From positions 27,531,061 to 27,595,060 of the forward strand of contig NC_084804.1 of assembly GCF_963583255.1 (NCBI RefSeq): a stretch of 64,000 bases of DNA, given 5' to 3'. Under the pieces are notes generated by a model. It saw nothing but the letters and a program-made list of their open reading frames with translations, did not search any database and was not told the origin of the DNA. Positions 1 through 11,393 of the stretch are shown in pieces. This DNA is from Pyrus communis. Its lineage: Eukaryota; Streptophyta; Magnoliopsida; Rosales; Rosaceae. The translations under genes and the position numbers were made by a program. Each line of letters starts with the position of its first letter. Within the stretch, counting starts at the first letter, position 1.

Positions 1-166
1 TTTTTTACTGTATATTTTTTTAATTTATAAAGGCGAATAACGTGGACCGTTGATCTTAAATTCAATGGCTGAAATTAAAGAAGATTTGAATTTTTATTTT
101 ACCGTTGGAAATCCAACGGTCCACAAAAAGTAACCATTGAAATCCAACGGACACGAAGATGCCACG

Positions 167-420
167 TAATAACTGAAGTACAGGTGTCGAATATTGATTG
201 GTTAAAATGTAATAAGGAGAGATGTAGATGATTACCACATAGGCAAATTAGTTAGGAATGTGGTATTATAAAAGCTATTGTAAAAACGTTTGCAAATCAT
301 CCAATTCAGTTAGTCATCTCTTTTCCGCTGCTTATCTTCTTTCTTTCTCTTTAACTTTTCTCTCTCAAGCTTTCTTGAATTCTTCGATCTTCATTTTCTA
401 AAGAGTTTTTGGAGTTATCA
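167..420 (+). repeat. 5' LTR of the Copia element
   Basis: Begins taataac and ends gttatca, an imperfect inverted terminus in which the usual TG start reads TA. It is 254 bp and matches 11394-11647 with a small number of substitutions. A likely TATA box (tataaa) lies at 267-272, placing the transcription start near 300. Confidence 0.92.
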
Positions 421-433
421 TGGTATCAGAGCC
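421..433 (+). other. Primer-binding site (initiator tRNA-Met type)
   Basis: The sequence tggtatcagagcc abuts the 5' LTR with no gap. It is the standard plant Copia primer-binding site, complementary to the 3' end of initiator tRNA-Met. Confidence 0.93.
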
Positions 434-913
434 AGTGATCGTGTGTGGGTCGGTGCTCATCAGAATCATTGATGGAAGTGTGATGGTTTGCAGATCTGTC
501 TGGTGATTTGGAGTATTTTTTTTGGCAATTTGGAAGATTTTATTTTTTTGGCGATTTGGGGTGTTCTATATGCAATCAAGGTGGAATCTGCAGAAATTTT
601 AGGTTCTATGTTTACAGTGCTTCAATATATTGCCTTTTCTTGAAATGCTTTTAGGCAATTCTGGTATCTTTGAGTAGTTTGTGTTCAGTAATTTTGTTTG
701 ATTTGCGAAGTTGATAGTTTGTATTTGTGAAGATAGTAGTTTGTATATGAAGTTCTGAAGGCCAAAGCCATTATTAGATAGTTGTTGAGCACTGGGTAGT
801 TGAGAAGGCCAATGCCATTACTCTGTGCTAAGAAGGAATCTAAAGGCCAATGCCATTAATTCAAGAAATTTGAGTTAGTCAAAAGTTTAATTCAAGAAAA
901 TTGTTTTGTTTCT
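434..913 (+). other. Copia 5' leader, left part
   Basis: Non-coding leader between the primer-binding site and the nested insertion. It has a loose repeat of the phrase aaggccaatgccatta (about 807, 843, and a variant near 758). The leader resumes at 6576 and reaches the gag start at 6634. Confidence 0.7.
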
Positions 914-1365
914 TGCAAACTTCTATTCTCATACTTCAGCTGCTTGATCTCTTGCTTGAGACTTTCCACCTCTGCCATCAACGATTCAACCTGACGGGAG
1001 CGAGCAAGTAGGCGTTGGCCCATGTTGGACACAGAGCCTGCACACTGAACGCTGAAAGCGAGGGACTCTTGAACGGCCAACTCATCGGACCGTCCTGAAA
1101 GCAGCCTACTATCCTTAGGAGTGAGGAGGTTCCTAGCTACTATCGTAGCTGTTGTTGCATCCGTCATCATGGAGTCCTCACCTGTAAGAGGACCGTTAGA
1201 AGATAAGAAAGAAGGGCGCCATACATTACCTTGACGGGGCACAACCGGATCACTACTGAGACTCAAATCTAAGCTAAGGTTCGATGAGTTAGTCATTTTT
1301 TCAAAGGTGTTCAGAGAGAAGGGGTGGATGGAGTTAATTCTCAAAGGGCCGGAGTCGATTTTCAA
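892..1365 (-). pseudogene. Truncated transposon-associated coiled-coil protein
   Basis: A 157-codon ORF whose last seven codons (892-913) come from the interrupted Copia leader, so the protein is cut short at the insertion edge. The N-terminal half is polar and serine-rich. The C-terminal third has a heptad-like pattern (residues about 120-152, from RQVESLMAEVESLKQEIK onward) typical of a coiled coil. From memory, similar proteins are encoded inside large non-autonomous retrotransposons of apple and relatives, where the coiled coil continues much further. I see no enzymatic motif. The start at 1365 faces the plus-strand ORF at 1368 back to back. Confidence 0.5.
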
Positions 1366-1367
1366 GA

Positions 1368-2225
1368 ATGGGAAATCTTCAGAGTGTGCATGTTGGGGTG
1401 ATCGATACCTCTATAAAAAGCCAAGGCGCCGCGACCACCGATTCAAAAATCCGGATTTTCCTGCGTGAAGTTCGGCGACGCGTTCGCGGCTTTTCAGAAA
1501 ACGCGTTCAACTTTGTCAAAAGATATCTGACAAAGTCGAAAACACGTGGAGGCCATCATCGCAACTACATATCTTTAGCCGACAAGCGCAAAGTTCGGCG
1601 ACGCTTTCTCTGCTTTTCAGAAAACGCGTGCAGCTTTGTCAAAAGGAGCCGCATCCGCACTACTACGTGTCGTTCAGAAAGCGAAGGGGCGTCGTTCAGA
1701 AATCGAAGATGCGTCGTTCAGAAATCGAAGAGGCGTCGTTCAGATATCGAAGAGACGTTTGTCGACAAGGGTAAAAAAACAGTACCACCACTTGCTATTA
1801 AGAAATCCCTATATATGTCGACCTTCATCTCTTATGGCAAGGCAGACCTGAAGAAAATGCCCAACTCTTTCTCACCTCTGAGGGCGCACTCCCAGCAAAG
1901 CCTTTCGAAATACTCATTTTTTTCTTCTTCCCCAAAGATGATACCAGATGCCTGGAGTACAGATGACCCAGGAGGAAACGAAAGATTGAAGCATGTGCTG
2001 ATTCATTCACCGCTTCTTCAAAAGCAAAGGTATCTCATATCATCAAGGTCAAAAGCAAAAGTATCTCATATCATGCTCTTTCCCTGTCCTTTTCTTTGTC
2101 CTTGTTCTTACTCGCATGGCAAAGTGAAAGAAGCAATCAGCCAGCACTTGGAGTCAGTCTTCCGATCTGGTTCCGACTGCCTGGAATCTATTCCTGGTTG
2201 CTTACCTAGCGTTGCTCTCGAGTAG
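1368..2225 (+). CDS. Uncharacterised repeat-rich ORF in the composite insertion (doubtful)
   Basis: A 285-codon open frame with no family I recognise. Residues about 30-125 are very basic and are built from DNA-level repeats, a duplicated block (1467-1523 and 1590-1646) and three 22-bp units (1689-1754). The second half is serine-rich. The composition, and an overlapping ORF in another frame (1636-1851), suggest a fortuitous open frame in the non-coding or promoter part of a retrotransposon rather than a real protein. I remember similar nucleotide sequence from non-autonomous apple elements, which fits a transposon origin. Confidence 0.25.
   Translation: MGNLQSVHVGVIDTSIKSQGAATTDSKIRIFLREVRRRVRGFSENAFNFVKRYLTKSKTRGGHHRNYISLADKRKVRRRFLCFSENACSFVKRSRIRTTTCRSESEGASFRNRRCVVQKSKRRRSDIEETFVDKGKKTVPPLAIKKSLYMSTFISYGKADLKKMPNSFSPLRAHSQQSLSKYSFFSSSPKMIPDAWSTDDPGGNERLKHVLIHSPLLQKQRYLISSRSKAKVSHIMLFPCPFLCPCSYSHGKVKEAISQHLESVFRSGSDCLESIPGCLPSVALE
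1467..1754 (+). repeat. Short tandem repeats
   Basis: A 57-bp block at 1467-1523 recurs at 1590-1646, sharing ttcggcgacg and ttttcagaaaacgcgt. Three consecutive 22-bp units of the form gcgtcgttcagaaatcgaag plus two bases follow at 1689-1710, 1711-1732 and 1733-1754. Confidence 0.8.
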
Positions 2226-2467
2226 TCATCTTCAACGGTTGATACACTTCCAGAGAAGGGACCACTTCTGCAAAGATTGAACAAAGAAACAGATAAAAGG
2301 GGTAAGCTCAGACCTTCGGGGGAGACCAAAAGAATCCTGCTGCCCAGTTCAAGAGTAGCACAAAGGAAAATCAACGATGGGAGGAAACCAGTTCAAGATT
2401 AAGCTTGTGGAATCACCAAGATCAACCCATGCATTCAACAAAGGAAGACCAAGAAAGCACTCTTATT
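2226..2467. other. Transposon-derived sequence without a recognised gene
   Basis: It links the repeat-rich ORF to the Athila-type 3' region. No coding signature is seen. Confidence 0.4.
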
Positions 2468-4296
2468 CCAGATTTGCGTTCCTAAACTCTTCTCTTTGTT
2501 GTTGATTTTGTTTCTGCCATGTTTAGTATGTATAAATGCTGTTTGTGTGAATCTATGCTTAAAACATTGAGGACAAGGTTTGATTTAAGTGTGGGGGGGG
2601 GGGGTAACTAAGTATATTTGATGCAAATTCGTGGGATTTTATCACCCATAACTTCAAATGTTGTTCCTTGCTGTTTTAAAACGTTTTTAAGCTGTTTTAG
2701 AGTGTTTTAGTATTTGTTGTTTTATAACTCCGAAAATCACATAAAAATTTGAAAAACATGTTTTGAAAAGCCTAAAAAGAGTGTTTTGAGTCGTTTTTGT
2801 GTGTTTGTGTCTTAGGGTACCTTCCAACACAATGACGAGGATTTGGTTTGTAATTGCATGACTGTTAAAAAGAGTTATAAACATGGATGAAAGTTTGATT
2901 TACTCTTGGTTTATGCTTAGTTATGGTTATAATGTATGACTTCACATGCAATCATAAAAGAAAAATTCATTTTTGTAACATGCTTGAAGGAAGGAACTCA
3001 TACAAACGCTACAACCTTGTGAGACTTGAGCCTAAACGTTCTTTGGAGAGTTATAATCTGTGATTCTTTGTTTTCTAAAGTTGTTGCATGATCTCATTAT
3101 TCCTTGCTTGGTTGCTACTTAGAATGCAATTGTATCATGATAGAACTAAATGCTAGAACTTATATCCGTTTCATTCAAAGCATGACATTGAATTGCATAA
3201 CATATATCAAGATGAAGTTGTGTAGTTGCCACCATAGCCAAATATCCTTATTTCCCATATTACGTATATATTGTAAGTTTTAACCCCGTTGAGCCTCGTT
3301 TAGCCCATGTTCTTTGTTAACCCATATCATCTCACCTAGCCTAGATTAGGACCATCCGTACCCTTGTTCTTGAAGCATAGTAAGCATGACGGAAAATGAA
3401 TTCCTTTTGAGTTACATTTTGCAAGAAAATGAGTGTGGGAGAGTAAAAGTTTGTTCTTAAAGTTTATATGTATGTTTTGAGATTCAAAAGAAAAAGAAGA
3501 AGAAAAGAAAGAAAAGGAGTGAAAATAAGTAAGAATGAACTCACAAGCATTGATGGTTGAAGAAAGGGTCCAAAAAAGTTGAATATGGCCCTAAGTTTTG
3601 TGTGACTTCCCCTTGGGTGTTCAAAGTTGATTTTTGCGTTCTAAAGGGAATTCTAAATGTCTAAATTCATTACTTTGCTCACTATTGCTTAAAAGAACCT
3701 TTGTTTTCCATATCCCTTCTTTGTTATCCAAACACCCCGAGCCCCATTATAACCCGTGACTTCAATCTTGAGTGTTATGTATTTCAATTGTGGAGTTTGA
3801 ATTTGGTATGAGCATATGGTGTCACTGGTTCTCGCATCTAAGTAGTAGCATTCCATTCATGAGATCATATTTAAACATGCTTATTAAACTCCAGAAATTG
3901 CTTCCTTTGAAATACATATATGTGAGTGTTCGTTTTTTATCAATCTTCTCACATATAACTAGTTTAGGGTGTGTAGTCAGAAAATCTGAGTGAAAATTGA
4001 GTGCATATCTTGTAAGGAATTGAGCAAATTCTCTAAGACATGTTACTACATTCAAAACATGGTTTTAAATGCTTAATTGTGAACTAATATGTGGTGACTA
4101 TGATTAAGTATGTACTTAAGTGTAAGGATGATCAAAATCTGTGGGAATGATGATTTTTGACATGTCATGTGCATTGGAAATCCCTGAGGCAACGTTGGAA
4201 GGTTTAAGATTGTCTTTGGTTTGTTTTGCTTCGTTTCGTTTTGTTTTGTTTTTCTGTTTTGCTCGAGGACTAGCAAAAGCTAAGTGTGGGGGAATT
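2468..4296 (+). other. Athila-type 3' internal non-coding region
   Basis: It is collinear and highly similar to 29200-31031, the corresponding region of the complete Athila element. It has the phrase cagatttgcgt at its start and the block aaaacattgaggacaa, then a run of 12 G at 2593-2604. It ends at the polypurine tract gtgtgggggaattt directly before the LTR at 4297. No conserved protein is encoded. In Athila elements this zone lies between pol or the env-like ORF and the 3' LTR. Confidence 0.85.
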
Positions 4297-5441
4297 TGAT
4301 AGGAGCATATTCATGCGAATTAAATGGCTTGTTCTCGTACATTTACGTTATGTTTCTTTAGTTATTTTAGTCCTTTATGCTTCTTTCGTTTGTTTTTAGG
4401 TTCATATGGCTAAGGAAGCAAAAAGATGCATTTTGGAGCATTTTGGAGCAAAATCGGACTTGGAGTGGATAGCTTATGTTTGGAGCAAAAGGAATGGACG
4501 AAATTGAAGAATACACTTATCATAACAACATATCATACACTTATCATCACCACATATCATTCACTTATCACTTAACATATCATTCACTTATCATCACCAC
4601 ATATCATTCACTTATCACTTAACATATCATTCACTTATCATCACCACATATCATTCACTTATCACTTATCATAATCATTCATTTATCACTTATCATAATC
4701 ATAATCATCTACACATTTCAACCATTTAAACACATGCATTTCAACCATTTAAACACATGCATTTCAACTCACATGCACACCCACCTCTTTCCACCTAATC
4801 CACATGCTTTTCCAACCTAACATTCACATTCACATGCATTCACTCATAATCATTCACCAAACTTGCAGCCACATTTCCACCTATTCCTAGCTGTCATGTT
4901 CCCTCTTATTTACCTATAAATAAGCATACATTGCAGCCACAATTCATTCATTCCATTCACAACACAACACACAACACAAACACACATCCATAGCCGTGCA
5001 TATCCTTCCATTTCTGTGCAGTTTTTCTCCTCCATTGCAGCCACTATCCAACCACTTCCCATCCCTCCAAAACACTTCACATAATCCCCAAAGCTCACCT
5101 TAGACCTTGTGCTACAACAACGAGGAAGAGAAGAATGCCTAAACGTTCATACAATTCAAGTTTGAGTTGTTGGAATGTTTAGGTGATTCTTTGATTTCAA
5201 TGTTTCATTTTAATTCTCTTTGTTTTGTACGTATGAGGAATGGAAGAGAAGAGTGCCTAAACATTCATACAATTCAAGTTTGAGTTGTTGGAATGTTTAG
5301 GTGTTTCTTTGATTTCAAAGTTATGAGGAACTAAACCCCCTTTAGCTAGGGGGTGATTTGAAACTATGTTTATATTTGCAATATGAATTGATTAACTTTC
5401 GTTGGAATTTCATAAGTTGTGGATTCAATTCGTTTAAAAAA
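4297..5441 (+). repeat. Truncated Athila-type 3' LTR (left palindrome arm)
   Basis: Starts TGATAGGAGC after the polypurine tract. It contains a likely TATA box at 4915-4920 and a minisatellite of cacttatcatcaccacatat and cattcacttatcacttaaca phrases at about 4517-4700. The 3' portion of the LTR, present in the young Athila LTR from about 25318 onward, is missing. Confidence 0.88.
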
Positions 5442-5498
5442 AAAAAAAAACCATAGTTTCAAATTCACAACCCTATTTTATTTTATTTTATTTATTTA

Positions 5499-6575
5499 TT
5501 TTTTTAAACAAATTGAATCCACAACTTATGAAATTCCAATGAAAGTTAATCAATTCATATTGCAAATATAAACATAGTTTCAAATCACCCCCTAGCTAAA
5601 GGGGGTTTAGTTCCTCATAACTTTGAAATCAAAGAAACACCTAAACATTCCAACAACTCAAACTTGAATTGTATGAACGTTTAAGCACTCTTCTCTTCCA
5701 TTCCTCATACGTACAAAACAAAGAGAATTAAAATGAAACATTGAAATCAAAGAATCACCTAAACATTCCAACAACTCAAACTTGAAACGTTTAGGCATTC
5801 TTCTCTTCCTCGTTGTTGTAGCACAAGGTCTAAGGTGAGCTTTGGGGATTATGTGAAGTGTTTTGGAGGGATGGGAAGTGGTTGGATAGTGGCTGCAATG
5901 GAGGAGAAAAACTGCACAGAAATGGAAGGATATGCACGGTTATGGATGTGTGTTTGTGTTGTGTGTTGTGTTGTGAATGGAATGAATGGAATGAATGAAT
6001 TGTGGCTGCAATGTATGCTTATTTATAGGTAAATAAGAGGGAACATGACAGCTAGGAATAGGTGGAAATGTGGCTGCAAGTTTGGTGAATGATTATGAGT
6101 GAATGCATGTGAATGTGAATGTTAGGTTGGAAAAGCATGTGGATTAGGTGGAAAGAGGTGGGTGTGCATGTGAGTTGAAATGCATGTGTTTAAATGGTTG
6201 AAATGTGTAGATGATTATGATTATGATAAGTGATAAATGAATGATTATGATAAGTGATAAGTGAATGATATGTGGTGATGATAAGTGAATGATATGTTAA
6301 GTGATAAGTGAATGATATGTGGTGATGATAAGTGTATGATATGTTGTTATGATAAGTGTATTCTTCAATTTCGTCCATTCCTTTTGCTCCAAACATAAGC
6401 TATCCACTCCAAGTCCGATTTTGCTCCAAAATACTCCAAAATGCATCTTTTTGCTTCCTTAGCCATATGAACCTAAAAACACACGAAAGAAGCATAAAGG
6501 ACTAAAATAACTAAAGAAACATAACGTAAATGTACGAGAACAAGCCATTTAAGTCGCATGAATATGCTCCTATCA
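5499..6575 (-). repeat. Inverted copy of the same truncated LTR (right palindrome arm)
   Basis: Reverse complement of the left arm, truncated at the same internal site. It ends gctcctatca at 6575, after which the interrupted Copia leader resumes. Confidence 0.88.
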
Positions 6576-6633
6576 TTTCTTTGGGAAATATTCAAAGAGT
6601 TGTTAAAAGGTTGATTCTTGAAATATATTAGGT

Positions 6634-8343
6634 ATGGCCCCGTTTGTGAAAATTGAGGGATTGTTGGGTATGTTGACTATTCGACTTGGTGAGCACAATT
6701 ACACCAAATGGTCTTTTCAATTCAAGTCTGTGTTAAAAGGGTACAAACTGTTCGATCATTTTGATGGTTCAGCTCCATGTCCATCGAAATTTGTGGTTAG
6801 TGCAGAAATTTGGGTTACCAAAGAACTGATTGCTGCCTTTCAAGATTGGGAGACCACAGATTTGTCACTATTAAGTTTGTTGATAGCAACGTTGACTGAT
6901 GATGCTATAGAATATGTTATAGGGTGTAAGACTGCTGCTGAAGCTTGGACAAATCTTGAGGAAATGTTTGCATCAGTGTCTAGGACAGGGGTTAATCACT
7001 TGAAAATGGAATTACATACAGTTCAGAAAGGTGGGGATTCAATGGATAAATATCTGTTAAGGATCAAGTCAATCAGGGATCAATTGATGGCTACTGGGGA
7101 ATATGTATCAGATAATGATGTGATGATTGCAGCTCTTGCTGGGTTACCCAAAGAATATGCAACTATTAGGACTGCTATACTTGCGAGAGACTCTAATGTC
7201 ACTATGAAGGAATTTAGGGCGTTGTTAATTGGAGCTGAAAGGGAAAATGATGTGATGATGAATTCATTGACTCAAAATATGGCTGCTTTGTATGTGCAAG
7301 GAAATAGTGGTGGTTCAAGTTCTTCTTTGTATAACAATGGTGCATCCAGTTCCAAATCTTCTGCAAATGAACCATCAAGTATAGGAGGTGTTATTACTGC
7401 TACTCCATTACCACAACAAATGCCATTCTTTCCACAGTCTCAAATGGTGCAACCTGCTTATTTTCCTAATCAAAGTTCTTATGGCTCAAGTGGTGGTTAT
7501 GTGGGTAACTTGGAGCAGCATCCATAAGACAACTCAAGGCAACATTAATCTTTAGCACAATTTAATGGAAATCAACAAGGGTTTTACAATGGAGGACAGT
7601 CAAGGGGAAATAGTACTTACCAATCAGGATTCAAAGGAAAATGGTCTAATTACAGGAACAATAGTGGTTGGAATGGAAACATTGAGTCAAGAACTACTTT
7701 ACATCCAGAATGTCAAATCTGTCAGAAAAGAGGGCACACTGCTCCTAACTATTTTTATAGAACTGCTCAGAGTACTTCACCACATTTTAATACTAAATGT
7801 CAGATTTGTGGTAAGAGGGGACATAATGCACTGAAATGCTATCATAGGGGAAATTACTCCTACCAACCCTTTGGGCATTCTGCTTCTCTTGCACCTACAT
7901 TTCCTGGTCAATCTTCAGTGATCTCTCCATCACAGGGTTTTGTTCAACAACCTCAGAATTTTGCTGCCCATTATTCATATCAGTTGCATCCACCTGCCAT
8001 GCAAGGGATGAATGCTTAACAGAACATACATGCACCTGATCTTTCATATCAAGTACAACCTGCAATGCAAGGGATGAATGTTCAAGGTTCACCATCATAT
8101 TCCAATGCTGCAAATTGGATTGTGGACACAGGAGCATCACACCACATGACATCTGATCTTGCTAGCTTACATCAAGTTTCTCCTTTTGAAGGTTCAGAGA
8201 AAATTAAAATTAGCAATGGTCAAGGTTTGCCAATTCAGAATATTGGTTCTGCAATTATTAAAACATCCTCTCATTCTATTATAATGAAAAATGTGCTACA
8301 TGTTCCATCTCTTGCTGTGAATCTAATGTCTGTAAAGCAACTG
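6634..8343 (+). pseudogene. Copia gag and protease (nonsense-mutated)
   Basis: One reading frame from ATG 6634 to a frameshift near 8343. The first 200 or so residues are a Copia Gag (UBN2-type) region, followed by a Gly/Ser/Gln-rich linker. Two zinc knuckles follow. The first (from 7711) has Tyr in place of its last Cys, and the second (CQICGKRGHNALKC) is complete. The aspartic protease motif DTGA has its catalytic Asp at 8125-8127. In-frame TAA codons at 7525, 7546 and 8017 replace what look like Gln codons. Gag would form virus-like particles and the protease would process the polyprotein. This copy can make at most a truncated Gag. Confidence 0.88.
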
Positions 8344-8344
8344 T

Positions 8345-9291
8345 AAAGATAACAGATGCTGGTTTATCTGTGATGACATAAATTTCTTTGTGCAGGACAA
8401 GGTGACAAGGGAGATCTTGTACAAAGGAAGAAGTAGACCTTAAGAGCTATTTCAGATTCCTGTGTCATCATGGACAATTCCGAGTGCTTTTATTGGACAG
8501 TTGATAAAGTCTTCTCTCTAGCACCAACGACTATGGCATCCTACAAATGAAGTCATGGCAGTTATGTTAGCTAAGTCTCATATTCCAGTCTTTATGGATA
8601 ATAAGCATAAAATGTGCACAGATTGTATTCATGGGAAGATTACTCGAAAACCTTTTGATAATGAGTCTTCTAGATGTATCTTACCTTTTGATAGAATCCA
8701 TTCAGATGTTTGGGTATAGATTCTATGTTGTATTTGTTGATGATTGTACAAGATACATGTGGATTTTTCCACTATATAATAAATCAGAAGTGTTTTCAAT
8801 ATTTGTTAAGTTTTACAAGTATATTGAGGTTTAATTTGGAGCACAAATAAAAGGTTTACAATTAGATGGTTGTGGTGAGTTTGTCAGTAATTCATTCAAA
8901 GAATTTATGCAATCAAAATGAATGGTTCATAGAATTTCATGTCCATACACTCCACAACAAAATGGCTTGGTTGAAAGAAGACACAAGCATGTAGTTGAAA
9001 CAGCAATAACTTTGATGAATGTTGCTGGATTATCACAGGAGTTTTGGTATCTCTCTTGTGCACATGTTGTGTATTTAATCAACAGAATGGCCTCTAAGTC
9101 ATTACAAATGAATTCACCTTATTTTTGTTTATATGATAAGCATCTATCCTTGCAGGATTTGAAAATATATGGCTCAGCTGTGTTTCCATACTTGAGACAT
9201 TATAATGACAGTAAATTTCAAACTATAACCTCAATGTGTATATTCTTAGGATATGCTTCGGGCTATAAAGGGGCTATTTGCTACAACTTGT
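8345..9291 (+). pseudogene. Copia integrase region (frameshifted)
   Basis: After a 1-base frameshift near 8343 the frame continues through the pre-integrase zinc-binding region (CTDC at about 8618). A second frameshift or small deletion near 8711 returns it to the frame used for the rest of pol. The integrase core is recognisable: IHSDVW with the first Asp, a second block LQLDGCGEF where SDNGGEF is usual, and NGLVERRHKH with the catalytic Glu. Stops at about 8832, 8919 and 9291 break it. The integrase would insert the cDNA copy. This one is non-functional. Confidence 0.85.
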
Positions 9292-9293
9292 AG

Positions 9294-11387
9294 ACGCATA
9301 AATTGATTTTATCTAGGCATGTAGTACATGATGAGTCTCTGTTTCCTGCAAAATGTAAACTCTCAGTGCTGTCAAGTAGTAGATTTGTACCACACTCGGT
9401 CAATTCCATTCCAATTATAGTTCAATTAAGAGCTTCAAGTGAACATGACAGCAGATCCACATAACAAGTTCAATCTATGTCTGATACTACTTCACAGTCT
9501 ACACCACAAAGGCAGGAATCTGGAACACAGAAATCTGAGTCATTAAGCTCACATCAATCTACTCCTATACAAGATCTCAAACAACCCTTGTCATCTATCT
9601 TAGATCCAGCACACCTTCAGGTATTACTTCCTATCTCTTTGAGTGATTGGAATCAATCTTCTAGTTCTATTCCTACTAATAATTCTAGAACACACTCTAT
9701 GACAACAAGACTTCAAATTGGAGCAACTGAGAGAAGAGATTATGCTGCTTTTTATGCTAGCTTACCTGAATTACAGTCTTTGGAAATTGATTATGGTTCT
9801 TTGTGCTATGATGGATTTTCTCTTCTGACTGAAAGTGTTGATTATGAAGAACCAAAGAATTTTAAAGTAGCAGCTACAAATTCAAATTGGCAACAAGCTA
9901 TGCAAGATGAGTTTGATGCTCTTAAAGGGCAAGGGACTTGGGTTCTCGTACCTCCTCCTCATAACAGAACTATTATTGGGAGCAAATGGGTATACAAATT
10001 GAAGAAGAATCCTGATGGTAGTATATCTAGATACAAGGCACGTTTGGTGGCTCATTGTTATACACAAGAACATGGTTTAGATTACTCCGAGACATTTAGT
10101 CCAGTGGTACGACACACTGTAGTGCGGTTAATCCTTGCACTTGCTACAAGTTACAAATGGGAACTTAGACAACTTGACATCAAGAATGCATTCCTACATG
10201 GTGAGTTGTAGGAAGAAATATACATGAAGCAACCACAGAGTTTTGTCGATTCCAGAGCACCAAACCATGTTTGCAAACTTGTTAAATCATTATATGGCCT
10301 CAAACAGGCTCCACGAGCCTGGAATGCTAAGTTCACAGGTGTGTTACCATCTCTGGGGTTCACAGTTTCTCAGTCTGACACAAGCCTCTTTATTAAGACA
10401 GATGGCAAGGATATTATCATTCTACTCTTATATGTAGATGATATAATACTTACAGGTTCGAATATCACCAAAGTCCACGTTGTGATTACTGCTCTCAGTG
10501 AGATATTCGATTTAAAGGACATGGGAAGGCTGACTTACTTCTTAAGGCTGCACATTCAGCATAAAAGTAATGGAGATATGTTTATTAGTTAGACCAAATA
10601 TGCAAAAGACCTTATAAAAAAAGCAGGAATGGAGAATTGTAGGCCTGCACCAACACCTTCAAAGCCTCATACTCAGTTACTCATATCTGAGGGCCAACCT
10701 TTGCCTGAGCCAAGTTTCTACAGAAGTATTGTTAGAGCATTTCAATATCTGACCTTCACTAGGCCTGATATTGCTCACTCTGTGAATGTTGTGTGTCAAT
10801 GTATGAAAAATCCAACTGATGCGAACATGTTCTTCGTAAAAATGATACTAAGATATCTTCAAGGGACTCTAAAGTGTGGAATTACATATCATTTAGGTGT
10901 TGATATTCACATTTCAGCATATTCAGATGTTGATTGGGCTTCTGATATCAACACCAGGAGGTTAGTCACCGGATATGTAGTCTTTCTTGGTTCTAATCCT
11001 ATTTCGTGGCAGTCCAAGAAGCAATCATCTGTGTCTCGAAGCTCAATATAAGCTGAGTATAAAGCTCTAGCTAATTGTGCAGCTGATGTGTGTTGGATAA
11101 GGTCACTAATTAAAGATCTCAATCAATTCTTACACGCTTCTCCTGATTTGCACTGTGATAATATCTTAGCATTGTCCCTTAGCACAAATCCTGTCTTCCA
11201 TTCCAGAATTAAACACCTTGACATTGATTATCATTTCATTCGTGAACATGTGTAGAAGAAAGATATCGTGGTTCACTATATCTCCACAGATAATCGAGTT
11301 GCAGACATTCTTACTAAAGGACTTCACAGTCCTGTGTTTGTTAAGCACTGCATCAATCTCAGCCTTGTTGTTCCTAGCTGCGATTGA
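9294..11387 (+). pseudogene. Copia reverse transcriptase and RNase H
   Basis: Continuous frame with nonsense codons at about 9462, 10209, 10590, 11049 and 11253, ending at TGA 11385-11387. The reverse transcriptase starts near 9880 (NWQQAMQDEFDAL) and continues with the conserved GSKWVYKLK and QLDIKNAFLHG blocks. The catalytic YVDD lies at 10431-10442. The RNase H region shows SDVDWASD and DILTKGL near the end. All landmarks are in Copia order after the integrase. The nonsense load makes it a fossil. Confidence 0.9.
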
Positions 11388-11393
11388 GGGGGG
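11386..11393 (+). other. Polypurine tract of the Copia element
   Basis: gaggggggt just before the 3' LTR is the expected plus-strand primer site. Confidence 0.8.

Larger units (their letters stand above)
914..6575. mobile_element. Composite Athila-type insertion inside the Copia leader
   Basis: The Copia leader is interrupted between tttct at 909-913 and tttct at 6576-6580, a possible 5-bp target duplication. The insert holds a truncated minus-strand coiled-coil ORF, a plus-strand repeat-rich ORF, an Athila 3' non-coding region (2468-4296), and two inverted copies of one LTR (4297-6575). Its right edge is a true LTR terminus (ends tatca). Its left edge cuts a reading frame mid-codon and is not an LTR terminus. 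It is therefore a rearranged or fused element rather than a simple insertion, and the duplication could be a chance match. Confidence 0.6.
4297..6575. repeat. 2.3-kb imperfect palindrome built from two inverted LTR copies
   Basis: The left arm (4297-5441) and right arm (5499-6575) are reverse complements over about 1.1 kb, with a spacer of about 57 bp (5442-5498) rich in A, T and TTTTA repeats. Both arms begin at the LTR terminus (tgataggagcatattcatgcg) and both stop at the same inner point, just after ggattcaattcgttta or its complement. The arms differ by small indels in the tatcattcac repeats and an extra copy of a segment near 5230-5310. Together they could form a long hairpin. Confidence 0.93.

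Noticed and set aside
2159..2168. Ten-base match to a common sequencing-adapter end (cttccgatct).
   Set aside because: It is too short, has no longer adapter sequence around it, and the surrounding sequence reads like a known type of transposon DNA.
4910..6032. Identical ORF pair (MSFGDYVKCF...) on opposite strands.
   Set aside because: This is the coding-frame shadow of the LTR palindrome, not a duplicated gene.
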